Under the pieces are notes generated by a model, which saw nothing but the letters and a program-made list of their open reading frames with translations, searched no databases and was not told the DNA's origin. The position numbers and the translations under genes were made by a program. Positions 9,808-18,260 of a stretch of DNA of 20,501 nucleotides are shown here, piece by piece. Every line of letters begins with the position of its first letter. Positions within the stretch are counted from its first letter, which is position 1. The stretch comes from Ophiothrix spiculata (lineage: Eukaryota; Echinodermata; Ophiuroidea; Amphilepidida; Ophiotrichidae), in NCBI GenBank assembly GCA_000969725.1, contig JXSR01S074470.1; one strand, 5' to 3'.

Positions 9808-10040
9808 GTCATGTGAGTGCAAAAAAGTTGTATCTGCCATTTTGTCATAAATTTGGATTGCACACTTTATAATCTCCAGTCTTGGGTCAGTGGTTCGTAA
9901 AATGGTTCTTCACCATTTCAAGAACCAATGACATAAGACAGGGAAATTTTCAGGGATTTTTCACATTCTTGTGATAAGGCATAAAATAAATAAATTTTAG
10001 GGCAGCTATCGCACACACAACTTTTTAGCACTCACATGAC
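9808..10040. mobile_element. Fold-back MITE, copy 1 of a two-copy family
   Basis: The left end GTCATGTGAGTGCAAAAAAG is inverted at the right end (minus strand GTCATGTGAGTGCTAAAAAG). Inside, a TGGTTCKTRAAATGGTTCTT block and its reverse complement form a central stem. A second copy at 10616-10878 shares ends, the central stem and the intervening ATTTGGATTGCACAC and CTCCAGTCTTGGG blocks. It carries no transposase. Exact ends and target duplication are uncertain; AGGT occurs one base outside each end. Confidence 0.8.
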
Positions 10041-10615
10041 GAGGTTTCCTACCTAACATGACAAGAAACAAAATGGCTGCCATGTCCAAAAAATAACCCA
10101 ATGACATTAACTGCTGCCTGATGTTGCATTCATAGTCTGACCATTTTGCACAGATTCTATCACTTGAAGTCTTCCGATACACAGTCTTTACCAAAGATAT
10201 TAAAAAACAAAACCTGTACTCGCCGCCATTTTGATTGAGTGCAGTTTAAATTCTATGAGATGTCGGCCATCTTAGATTGTTACTCATGGTGGGTGAGCTA
10301 TTGTACCTACGGCATTTTACGCCTCAGGGTGCCCTTTGAGAACCGCCAAAACAGATTAGCGGGAAAACTGGCATTCTTTGATCAGAACAAGTCGCAATAG
10401 ATGCTACTCGAAAAAATGCACATGCTGTTTATGCATCAAGATTTACGTGACCTGCCTGGATATCAGGTCAAAGTCCAAACATACCCAGAGGTACAATAAC
10501 AACAACAATATGGTGGCAAGCACAGATTCCCTTTACAATTTCCTTGGTCTTTACACATGATACACACGTAACAGTGTACTTTAAAATATCAAGACTGTAC
10601 CATAGACCTCAGATC
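10041..10615. other. Non-coding spacer between two fold-back copies
   Basis: Contains a small (AAC)n-like patch near 10495-10508 and no supported gene. Open stretches of about 60 codons have no recognisable features. Confidence 0.4.
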
Positions 10616-10878
10616 GTCATGTGAGTGCAAGAAAGTCTGCAGTAGCTGCCATTTGTCAGAAATTTGGATTGCACACTGTATGACCTCCAGTCTTGGGCCA
10701 GTAGTTCTTGAAATGGTTCTTCAGGTGACACCGTCATCTGGAGAACCATTTCAAGAACCACTGACACATAAGACAGGAACATTTTGAGTTATTTTTCACA
10801 TTCTTGTTACAAGGTGTAAAATAAATATAACTTTAATAGGCAGCCATTGCAGATACGACTTTCTTGCACTCACATGAC
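10616..10878. mobile_element. Fold-back MITE, copy 2 of the family
   Basis: The ends GTCATGTGAGTGCAAGAAAG (10616) and their exact reverse complement ending at 10878 form a perfect TIR of 22 bp. The centre around 10703-10765 pairs GTTCTTGAAATGGTTCTT with GAACCATTTCAAGAAC. It differs from copy 1 mainly by a longer central loop, so copy 1 has lost bases there or copy 2 gained them. It ends 36 bp before the start of duplication unit A. Confidence 0.85.
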
Positions 10879-11528
10879 AAAGTGCTGTCTCAGTGATGGA
10901 ATTGCTGGAATCTGATCACATACCATGAGGAGTCTGGACACAAAAAGACTGAGGCCATTGTATGAAGAAACTGGAGCTAACAAATAGTTACCAGTGTTAC
11001 AAACTTTGTAACCACTCTTCACTGAATTGTTAGTCTAGACATAAGGGCATTGTCAGTACCAAAGATTTCTCAGTACAGACATCAGATACCAGGGCTCCAA
11101 TAAGATAGAAACTCAATTGACCGCAAGGACCTCCCCAGACAAACGATATAAAGCAAACAGGCAAGGGGCTACCTTTTAAAAGAGAATCTGCTTTAAAGAT
11201 GGAATTGAGTCTTGTAGATTCCAAGTAAATGCCATTTACTGTAAGTCATGTAAATAGAGGACTAAAAAAAAGCTAAATTTGATCTCAAGGATTTAATTTA
11301 AAAGGTAGACCTCTAGGTATAGAGAATTACTGAGACTTTTTCCTAAGGGACAATCAGACCTCAGAAATCAGGGCTCCTAGTTTAATGAAATTGAGCTGGG
11401 TAAGGTTTACCATGCTAGATCCCTGCAAAAATAAAGTATGGGGCTTCAATTTAAAGTGAAATCAGCTTTAAAGGTATCATTCTATTGCTGCTTCCCAATG
11501 AATATCATTGTCTGTACAGACATCAGCA

Positions 11529-11941
11529 GGGCCCATCTTCATAAAACGACTGCTAATGCTGCTTTCATACTCATTGTCGCTTTGCAGCTTGCTTCATTTC
11601 ACACTTTTGTAGCTTTGCAGTTTTGTCGCTTTGCTGTTTTCCCGCTTCATGTCGCTCTGAAAGTTGAATTCATTTCAACTCAAAAAATCTTGTCGTGCGA
11701 CAAAATTTTGCCGATATCGATTATCTCAGCGACATGCAGCTTTGCCGCTGCGACAACCGGAAGCGGCAAGTTTTTGCAAAAAATATACGTCATGCAGCAA
11801 CAAAGCTGCAAAACTACACCAGTATGAAAGCAGCATTTCTCTAGTTGGCAATCATCCTTTTGTTTACTTGCCAAATTAACAAAATGGTAAGAGATTGTTT
11901 GCTGCCAGCTACAGTTAGCAGAGCTTCATGAATAAGGGCCC
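11529..11941. mobile_element. Outer TIR element interrupting a monomer (unit A copy)
   Basis: GGGCCC at both ends is followed inward by TCTTCATAAAACGACTGCTAA on the left and, on the minus strand, a TATTCATGAAGCTCTGCTAA-like arm on the right. The flanks rejoin as one satellite monomer (GACATCAG before, AGGGTTCCAAATAAAAT after), showing it is an insertion. Target duplication is unclear. It predates the 4.5-kb duplication because unit B carries it at 15973-16362. Open frames of 64-129 codons across it are not genes. Confidence 0.7.
11556..11836. mobile_element. Inner TIR element nested in the outer one
   Basis: ATGCTGCTTTCATACT at the left end is inverted at the right end (AGTATGAAAGCAGCAT). 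GTCGCTTTGCAGCTT-like and CAAAGCTGCAAAAC blocks also pair, and the centre has several GCGACA/TGTCGC short inverted motifs. The nesting inside the outer arms implies it inserted later, still before the duplication. The unit B copy lies at about 16000-16275, with a 23-bp loss just after its right end. Confidence 0.65.
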
Positions 11942-12049
11942 TTCAGGGTTCCAAATAAAATAAAATGGACGCTCAATTTACCTAAAGAATTTAACAAACT
12001 AGATCATTGTAAACAGGATAGGGGCTATTTGGGAAAAATTACTATGAAG

Positions 12050-12196
12050 ATAATGATTGACATTCTAACAAACTAGTTTATGGTAAAAAGAATTGGGACC
12101 ATCTTTTCAAAGAGAATTATAAAGATAATGATGACATTCTAACTAGTTTATGGTAAAAAGAATTGGAACCATCTTTTCAAAGAGAATTAGCTCTAG
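12050..12196 (+). repeat. 70-74-bp tandem duplication, unit A only
   Basis: The segment containing CATTCTAAC...GTTTATGGTAAAAAGAATTG and CATCTTTTCAAAGAGAATTA occurs twice in a row (anchors at 12061/12135 and 12081/12151). Unit B has it once (about 16457-16520). It therefore arose by slippage or unequal exchange after the 4.5-kb duplication, or was lost from B. Confidence 0.8.
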
Positions 12197-12546
12197 AGAT
12201 GCCTTTCCTTTACCGATTCTAAGTAAATATCATTGCACGACATCGGAAACTAGAGCTCCAAATAAAATGGAAACTAAAACTGACCTCAAGGATTACACAA
12301 ACTAGATCACTAAGTAAACAGACAAGGGGCTATCTTTTAAGGTAGAATTTTCTTCAAGCAAAACATTCTCTTGTTGATTCAAAGTGAATGCCAATGAATG
12401 TACAGTCATCAGAAACCATGAGATTCAAAAAATATACTGGAAGTTCATTTGACATCAAGGATTTAAGACTATAGTGTGTTTGTCTATGATTAGCGTGTTT
12501 GTCTTTGAAGTGTCTTTGATGAGGCAGTGGAAAAGTATATCTGATA

Positions 12547-12851
12547 GGGCCAAATTATAGTCCTTTTTGCGCTACCAAATATTTTGTGTAACAAGTCTTT
12601 GTTATCTTATAATCTAGTAATATAATTTCAATACACCTACGTTAATCAATAACGGATATTTGGTGCTATAAATCACCAAACATTTTCACCAAACAAATTT
12701 GGTGAAAATATTTGGTGATCATGGTGATTTGCAACACCAATTATCCGTTATTGATAAGAAGATGCATTGGAATTATATTACTAGATTATAAGATAACAAA
12801 GACTTGTTACACAAAATATTTGGTAGCTCAAAAAGAACTATAATTTGGCCC
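12547..12851. mobile_element. Palindromic Harbinger-like MITE, unit A only
   Basis: The 305-bp element is almost a complete palindrome: from 12547 GGGCCAAATTATAGT, GCTACCAAATATTTTGTGTA, ACAAGTCTTTGTTATC and so on are repeated inverted from 12851. The arms meet near CACCAAACAAATTTGGTG. Unit B has an uninterrupted site at 18393-18395 (CTG-TTA-CAG). In A the element is flanked by ATA (12544-12546) and TTA (12852-12854), so a TTA target duplication with one later change fits PIF/Harbinger. It has no coding capacity. Confidence 0.85.
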
Positions 12852-13696
12852 TTACAGTCTAAATCAAAGAGTTTGTCTTTTACACAATCATGCCATCAAT
12901 TGTCACAATTCATGCCACTCATTCAAACATATCAAAGAGTTCATTGTATTTAAAAAAACGTGTGAATGATAATCATTTTCAAAATATCAAAAATATCAGT
13001 CTCTGCTACAAGTCTATTGTCTTTTCCCAAGACAAATGCAATATAGATTGTACAGACTAATGATGCTCTCTTTTAAAGGAAAGGGAGATCTGCTTTAATG
13101 CCAGTCTTTCATTGTCTATTCCCTATTTACTCACAAAGTTCATCAGCTTGGGGAGTACAAGAATAGATAATCAGCTAAAGGCATTCCTATCCATATTCTG
13201 AGTTTTGATACAATTTTTTAAACAGATAAGTCATGTTATGTTTGGGTAAATACTTAAAAAAGACAAGTGAACCCTTTCTCTGTGCACAAAATGACAGTAT
13301 TTTGCTAAACAAATGCTATAAAAACAATTGCTTCTGTTACAATTAACTTATACTTAACTAAGTCCTAAACCTTTTTTAACTCAAAGAAAGGAAGCACCAA
13401 ATGTTTCCCTGTAAAATAAACTTTCAGTAATCAAGTTTTTTTTTCTCGGTAAACTGAGCACAATTCTTTCTTTTTTTCAACTAGGAAATACTGAAAAATT
13501 ATCAGACTTTTGTATGTAGACAGCTTTTGATCTATATAGAAAGTTTGACCCATCGTGATAGATAAAAAGACAAGATAACCCGGCAACCAAAATAACAAAA
13601 AGCTATGTTCCTCAATGTTTGATATCAGACTCTATTATCTTTGTACACATCTATTATCGAGCAAAAGTGAGGCTTTGTACATCGCATTAAGCCTTC

Positions 13697-13852
13697 CAAT
13701 TGTTTATTCTCTCCCTCCAAGCAAAGAAACATCGTTATTTTGGTATCATCAATTTAATTACAACGACCTGATCAGTATCTATAGTGGTTTTATGGCTAGG
13801 GTATTGATACTTGAAATGCTTACCATGTAGACAGACATAATATCCTCCAGGC
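13697..13852. repeat. 156-bp block identical between units A and B
   Basis: Every base matches unit B 19267-19422, and the wider surroundings (13500-13950) differ only at scattered positions, while flanking parts of the duplication differ at roughly every tenth base. The cause could be gene conversion or constraint. No RNA gene or known motif was recognised in it. Confidence 0.85.
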
Positions 13853-13886
13853 TTGGCAAGTATCTTGTACGTACCAACCAGACTCC
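13824..13886 (-). other. Speculative 63-nt exon-like segment
   Basis: On the minus strand an AG at 13887-13888 is followed by 63 nt that end before GTAAGC. Read in the open phase it gives SLVGTYKILAKPGGYYVCLH. Unit B (19394-19456) differs inside it by a single base, a conservative K-to-R change, and its acceptor side (CTCTTTGATGCCCAG) is better. No neighbouring exon was found and I do not recognise the peptide, so this may be chance. Confidence 0.15.
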
Positions 13887-14109
13887 CTCGGCATCAAAGT
13901 GGATGGGGATTTTTAAGGGGTTGGTTGGCAAGCATTCTTGGACTAAAAAAAAATATTGTTTGTTTGTGCATTACCATGATGCCTTTTTTTGTGAAAAATG
14001 AAAAAGTTTTTATAAAAACGTGATAAAGTACCCAATTTCAAAAATCCTGTTTTTTTTCATTCATAGCTTTAGACATGATTGAAAAACTTCTGGCAAATAA
14101 TCAATTCAT

Positions 14110-14387
14110 GGGGCAGATCTAGGAATTTTCAGTAGAGGGGTACCATTTTGTCGATGCTTCATTGCCCACTCATACTCTCCAGTGAAACTCTTCAAAAAAT
14201 ACGGGCGTTTGAGATTTTTGATTTATCATACCTAAAAATCATCAATTTGCAGGTGCTTCTGAATGTAATATTCATTTTTAAGGAGCAAACCATTAAAAAT
14301 AAGGCAAAAGCTTGGCGCCCGTATAAATTCAGGCGCTGCTCTGCATAACATAGGAGTGGGTGGGAGTGCTCGCACTAAATCCACCCC
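14110..14387. mobile_element. Old TIR element with AATTCAY target duplication (unit A copy)
   Basis: GGGGCAGATCTAGG at the left end pairs with the right end, which on the minus strand reads GGGGTGGATTTAGTG. Flanks are AATTCAT (14103-14109) and AATTCAC (14388-14394), a 7-bp duplication with one difference. It contains no transposase; the 66-codon open stretch at 14148 is not a gene. Unit B keeps a decayed copy at about 19684-19961, so the insertion predates the duplication. Confidence 0.65.
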
Positions 14388-14394
14388 AATTCAC

Positions 14395-15187
14395 CCATCT
14401 ACTTTATAGATCATGACTTAAGGTGTAAAATAGTGAAACTACTCCATTTAACTTGAAATAAGTCTAATTGGTATGGGTTTTCATTACGTAATGTTGATTG
14501 GTCATTAAGAAATTAAACAGTTTGTGAAGTTTTTCTTCACACACCTTTATCAAAAAAGTTGTGGAAGACAAACAAAATATTCTGTTTGTACTAATATAAT
14601 GCGAGCCTCTGAGATGAAAAGACTGCAGAGGAGCACTTAACCAAAGCATAAGAAAACGGAAAGCAATGTATCTAGCAGCAAAATATGATCTACAAACCCC
14701 TCTATATTTGGACTTAACTTACTGGACTGGGCTATGTCCAAATTATGTTACATTTATACCGGTGTAATTTCTTGTAGGTTGTATCATGGGATATTGCTTA
14801 CTAAACATCGGAGCTTGAGTAGTCCATTACAGCTGTATAATCTTACAGATAGAGGCCTAACAATAGGGTATGTCAAACTGTCCTGGGAAACTGCACATTT
14901 CAACTGTCACAAAACCTTAAAATCTTGTTAAAATACAGAAACTAGGTTTGTTCAAAATAAATCTTGAGTTCTTCCAATTTATCACCTCTTTTCTGAAAGA
15001 CGTTTACAGTTTACTTTTGATCGGAAAATATAATTTTATGGAAAGTATTGACCAAATTAATATCCAAATCGCCTGTAAATGATCAATGTAAACAATAATT
15101 GGGATGTTGTTGTTTTCCTTTTTTAACCTCAGCACTGAGATGGGTTTTAGTCAAATTTATTTTCCTAGAGAAATGAAGTAAGATATA
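14395..15187. other. Unit A right part, non-coding
   Basis: From 14395 to about 14940 this matches unit B to the end of the window. From 14941 to 15187 the expected B counterpart would lie beyond the window. The CCTCTG...CAGAGG pair near 14606-14631 is a minor hairpin. Nothing coding is supported. Confidence 0.45.
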
Positions 15188-15390
15188 CGAGTGGTATCAA
15201 AAAAGTTTCAAACTTTACCCAGAAGAAATAGAGCCAGGAATGCAATTTTATAACGGAATACTTAAGGCATCTTTGCATAGTCAGTGTGCAAAGTAACATA
15301 ATTCTCCAACTTTCAACTGACTGTCCACAGATCATTATTATAGGGATCCTCTCTATTGAAAAAAATCTGTTTTTGTATTTCAATGAAAAT
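15188..15390. mobile_element. Truncated mariner end at the duplication junction
   Basis: From 15188 the sequence CGAGTGGTATC...AAACTTTACCCAGAAG and onward follows the reverse complement of 8482-8255 (right end of the mariner at 7890-8482), including GGCATCTTTGCATAG and GATCCTCTCTATTGAAAAAA. TA precedes it at 15186-15187. The match stops abruptly at 15390, exactly where unit B begins. It has no coding sequence; the minus-strand open stretch here is incidental. Confidence 0.8.
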
Positions 15391-15534
15391 CACACATGAT
15401 GAGGAGTCTAGACACAAAAAGACTGAGGCCATTGTATGAATAAACTGGAGCTAACAAATAGTTACAAGTGTTACAAACTTTGTAACCACTCTTCCCTGAA
15501 TTGTTAGTGTAGACATAATGCCATTGTAAGTACA

Positions 15535-16750
15535 GACATCAGAAACCAGGGCTCCAATAAGATAGAAACTCAATTGACCTCAAGGATTTCATAAACTACA
15601 TCGCTAAGCGAACAGGCAAGGGGCTACCTTTTAAAAGAGAATCTGCTTAAAAGATGGGATTGAGTATTGTAGATTCCAAGTAAATGCCATTTTCTGTATA
15701 GTCATGTAAACCGATGCCTCCAAATAAAATACTATATTTAATCTTCACGATATCCAAAGGTAGACCTCATGCAGAGACTTTGTTCTAAGGGGCAATCAGA
15801 CGTCAAAAATCAGGGCTCCAAATTAAATAAAATTGAGCTAGATAAGGTTATAACATTGCTAGATCACTGGGTAAATAGAGTATGGGGCTTCCATTTAAAG
15901 GAAAATCAGCTTTAAAGGTATCATCCTATTGCCGATTCCGAATGAATATCATTGTCTGCACAGACATCAGCAGGGCCAATCTTCATAAAACGACTGCTAA
16001 TGCTGCTTTCATACTTATTGTCGCTTGGCAGCTTGCTTCATTTCACACTTTTGTTCTTTGCAGTTTTGTCGCTTTGCTGTTTTGCTGATTCATGTCACTG
16101 AAAGTTGAATTCATTTCAACTCAAAAAATCTTGTCGTGCGACAACATTTTGCCGATATCGATTATCTCAGCGACATGCAGCTTTGACGCTGCGACAACCG
16201 GAAGCGGCAAGTTTTTGCAAAAAATATACGTCATGCAGCGACAAAGCTGCAAAACTACACGAGTATGAAAGCAGCTTTTGTTTACTTGCCAAATTAACAA
16301 AATTGGTAAGAGATTGTTTGCTGCCAGCTACAGTTGCTGCAGAACTTCATGAATAAGGGCCCTTCAGGGTTCCAAATAAAATAAAATGGACAGACAATTT
16401 ACCTAAAGAATTTAACAAACTAGATTATTGTAAACAAGACATTACTATGAAGATAATGATTGACATTCTAACAAACTAGTTTATGGTAAAAAGAATTGGG
16501 ACCATCTTTACAAAGAGAATTAGCTCTTAAGATGCCTTTCCCTTACCGATTCTAAGTAAATATCATTGTACGGCATCAGAAACTAGAGCTCCAAATAAAA
16601 TGGAAACTAAAACTGACCTCAAGGATTACACAAACTAGATCACTAAGTAAACAGACAAGGGGCTATCTTTAAAGGTAGAATTTTCTTCAAGCGAAACATT
16701 CTCTTGTTGATTCGAAGTGAATGCCATTGAATGTAGTCATCAGAAACCAT
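15535..16750 (+). repeat. Degenerate ~165-bp monomers in unit B
   Basis: The same monomers as in unit A, starting at about 15535, 15701, 15798, 15963, 16572 and 16736. Complete steps are 166, 165 and 164 bp; the 15701-15798 step is truncated, as in unit A, and 15963-16572 contains the nested TIR element. The agreement of truncations and insertions between units shows that the array formed and decayed before the 4.5-kb duplication. Confidence 0.75.
15973..16362. mobile_element. Nested TIR elements (unit B copy)
   Basis: Counterpart of 11529-11941. The left end is GGGCCA here, where unit A has GGGCCC, and the right end is GGGCCC at 16357-16362. The inner element with TGCTGCTTTCATACTT and AGTATGAAAGCAGC lies at about 16000-16275. 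A 23-bp segment present in A just after the inner element is missing here. Confidence 0.7.
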
Positions 16751-17190
16751 CTAGTTACAGGCCCGTTTCAATACTCAGTGTTGTCTCGAAAATCTTTGAG
16801 AGAACTGTCTATGATCAGTTAGAAAAGTACTTAAGGGATGAGTCAATCCTTTATGAATTCCAGTCAGGCTTCCGGCCATCATTTTCAACTGATTCTTGCT
16901 TGATTCACCTGTCAGACTACATACGGAAGGCATGGGATAATGGTAAATATACTGGTATGGTGGTCCTCGACCTACAAAAGGCGTTCGACACGGTAAATCA
17001 TGAAATCTTGCTCGGTAAGTTGAAGGCAGTTGGCATGGCTGAGAATTCATTAAAATGGTTTGACTCATACCTTACTGGCAGAAGCCAGGTTGTTGACGTG
17101 GATGGGATTCACTCTAAACCGATGGAAATCACATGCGGAGTCCCACAGGGTTCTATATTGGGGCCCTTGTTGTTTTTAGTCTATGTCAAT
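16751..17190 (+). pseudogene. LINE reverse transcriptase, N-terminal part
   Basis: Reading in the frame of the ATG at 16717 (whose first 11 residues are host satellite sequence), the element begins with SYRPVSIL, a conserved start of LINE reverse transcriptases. GFRPSFSTDSCL follows (residues 51-62), then motif A with its catalytic Asp in VVLDLQKAFDTV (82-93) and motif B GVPQGSILGP (141-150). After FLVYVN (near 17189) the homology breaks off. In intact relatives a D-M and then the Y/F-A-D-D box follow. That box is absent, so the enzyme would be dead. Family: LINE polymerase of the CR1/L2/Jockey group. Confidence 0.9.
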
Positions 17191-18005
17191 GTCAGGAGCA
17201 GCTCAGTCTGGAACTAGATGCAGTGAGTGAATGGTTGGTAGACAATAAATTGTCGTTGCATCTGGGAAAGACTGAGTCAATCCTGTTTGGCACTAAACGC
17301 AAACTTGCGAAGGCATCGGAGCTGAACATCAAATGTGGTAATGATCCTATAGCCCCAAAATCTGAAATAAAATATTTGGGTCTAAATTTAAATCAATCTC
17401 TTGATGGAGAAATTACTGCTGACAAGGTTTTAAAAAAGGCCAATTCGAGACTTAAGTTTTTGCATAGGAAAGGATGTTTTTTAAATGTATATACTAAAAA
17501 GCTTTTGATTTCTGCACTCATTCAGTGTCATTATGACTATGCCTGCAGTACGTGGTATCTGCCACTCACCAAACAAACCAAACACAGGCTTCAAACAACT
17601 CAAAATAAAATTATCAGAAATGTTTTGAATCTTTCACCTAGGTCCCATATTGGTTTTGAGGAATTTCACAAAGTAAAATGGCTGCCTGTAAAGTACAGAG
17701 TTCAACAAAACATAGTCAGTCATATGTTTCGCATCTTAAATGGCAAATCCCCAAATTACCTTCAAGATGGTATATCCAAATCTTCCAATATCCATAGACA
17801 TTCTACTAGATCTGGCACACTTGCCTTATTCCAGCCACATATGGGTAGCCAAGGGCAAAAATCTTTTGTTTACAATGGTATCAAATTATGGAACTCTCTC
17901 CCAAACTCAGTGCAATCACAACAGTGCAAAGATGTTTTTAAAAAGGAAGTCAAGCAACACTTTTTTAAAGTTGTGTCACAAGAAGAAAATGCAGTTTTTA
18001 TTTAA
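17191..18005 (+). pseudogene. LINE reverse transcriptase, C-terminal part (shifted frame)
   Basis: After the deletion the homology resumes in another frame at about 17193 with QEQLSLELDAVSEWL, then LSLHLGKTESILFG (reverse transcriptase motif D/E region), KYLGLNL and the thumb/C-terminal region with HYDYACSTWY and a terminal HSTRSGTLALF...KLWNSLPNSVQ segment typical of CR1/L2-like elements. It is open to the stop at 18003-18005. The deletion removed the segment between motif B and this part, including the catalytic Y-A-D-D box. The lack of stops in either half suggests a fairly recent insertion whose deletion happened at or soon after copying. Confidence 0.88.
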
Positions 18006-18235
18006 ATTTTCATGCAAGTCCTAGTAGGGGTGGGCAAGGGTATTCCTATATGTGCAATTTTAATTTATAATTTATTTATTTGTGTTGAATGGCTTTCATG
18101 CAGAATATTGTGATTGAATTGTATGTGCAGTATTTTTATATTAACCGTATGTTAGGCTCGTCCAATTGGACCACAGTGGAAATAAGTGTACATTTATGTA
18201 TTCTTTTCTGTGTTTTTATCCATGGATGTTTTCCT
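18006..18235 (+). other. 3' untranslated region of the LINE
   Basis: Non-coding part between the reverse transcriptase stop and the tail. It contains a TTGGACCACAGTGGAAATAAG block (18167-18187) resembling part of the LINE 3' end at 1-236. No other feature is seen. Confidence 0.6.
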
Positions 18236-18260
18236 AAATAAAATGAAATGAAATGAAATG
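18236..18260 (+). repeat. Simple-repeat tail of the LINE
   Basis: AAATA followed by four AAATG-type units closes the element. The last bases merge with the target duplication (GAAACCAT). Such tails replace poly(A) in CR1/L2-like elements and are thought to be recognised during target-primed reverse transcription. Confidence 0.8.

Larger units (their letters stand above)
11078..12546 (+). repeat. Degenerate ~162-166-bp tandem monomers in unit A
   Basis: Monomers begin with a GACATCAGAAACCAGGGCTC-like block, then AAATAAAATGGAAACT, GACCTCAAGGATT, AACTAGATCACT, AAGGGGCTA, AATCTGCTTTAAAGATG and end in a GATTCCAAGTAAAT-GCCATT block. Starts are at about 11078, 11244, 11357, 11519, 12239 and 12405, giving steps of 166, 113 (truncated), 162, an interrupted one, and 166. 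The step from 11519 to 12239 holds the nested TIR element and a 70-74-bp internal duplication. A more decayed monomer is visible near 13040-13130. It resembles an eroded satellite. Confidence 0.75.
12855..14102 (+). other. Unit A middle part, no gene supported
   Basis: This sequence is shared with unit B (about 18396-19676). It holds one decayed monomer near 13040-13130, T-rich runs around 13430-13480 that vary in length between units, and a conserved block at about 13500-13950. An open stretch at 13615-13830 lies mostly in the block that is nearly identical between units, but a single-base indel in B (near 13697/19267) breaks it, so it is not treated as a gene. Confidence 0.5.
10915..15388 (+). 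repeat. Tandem duplication, unit A (4474 bp)
   Basis: From 10915 onward the sequence is repeated in the same order and orientation from 15389. Anchors include ACACAAAAAGACTGAGGCC (10939 and 15413), the satellite-like monomers, the nested TIR element and the 13500-13950 block. The offset is 4474 bp at the start, reduced by small indels and changed by one unit-specific insertion in each copy. By eye most of the unit is roughly 85-95% identical to B. Unit A includes, at its right end, the truncated mariner at 15188-15390. Confidence 0.9.
16751..18259 (+). mobile_element. 5'-truncated CR1/L2-like LINE, unit B only
   Basis: A non-LTR retrotransposon copy about 1.5 kb long. GAAACCAT flanks it at 16743-16750 and 18260-18267, and unit A shows the empty site once at 12412-12419, so both borders are clear (the first base of the right repeat overlaps the tail). 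It begins inside the reverse transcriptase domain, so the endonuclease and any ORF1 are missing. It continues through the C-terminal region, a 3' untranslated region of about 250 bp and an AATAAAATGAAATGAAATG tail. Such simple-repeat tails are usual for CR1/L2 relatives. The exact clade needs a database comparison. Confidence 0.92.

Noticed and set aside
11438..11827. 129-codon open frame across the nested TIR elements
   Set aside because: It spans satellite and transposon sequence, and the unit B counterpart does not keep the same length or end.
13615..13830. 71-codon open frame in the conserved block
   Set aside because: A single-base indel between units A and B breaks the frame, so the conservation is not explained by this reading.
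13700..13830. Box C/D snoRNA in the identical block
   Set aside because: A TGATGA-like motif is present on the minus strand but there is no correctly placed CTGA box or terminal stem.
13830..13990. Plus-strand reading through 13830-13990 as an alternative exon
   Set aside because: Unit B has a 4-bp insertion that shifts the frame, and its substitutions are non-conservative in this phase.
11078..16750. Regularly spaced repeats considered as a CRISPR array
   Set aside because: The ~165-bp monomers are contiguous without unique spacers, and the context is animal DNA.
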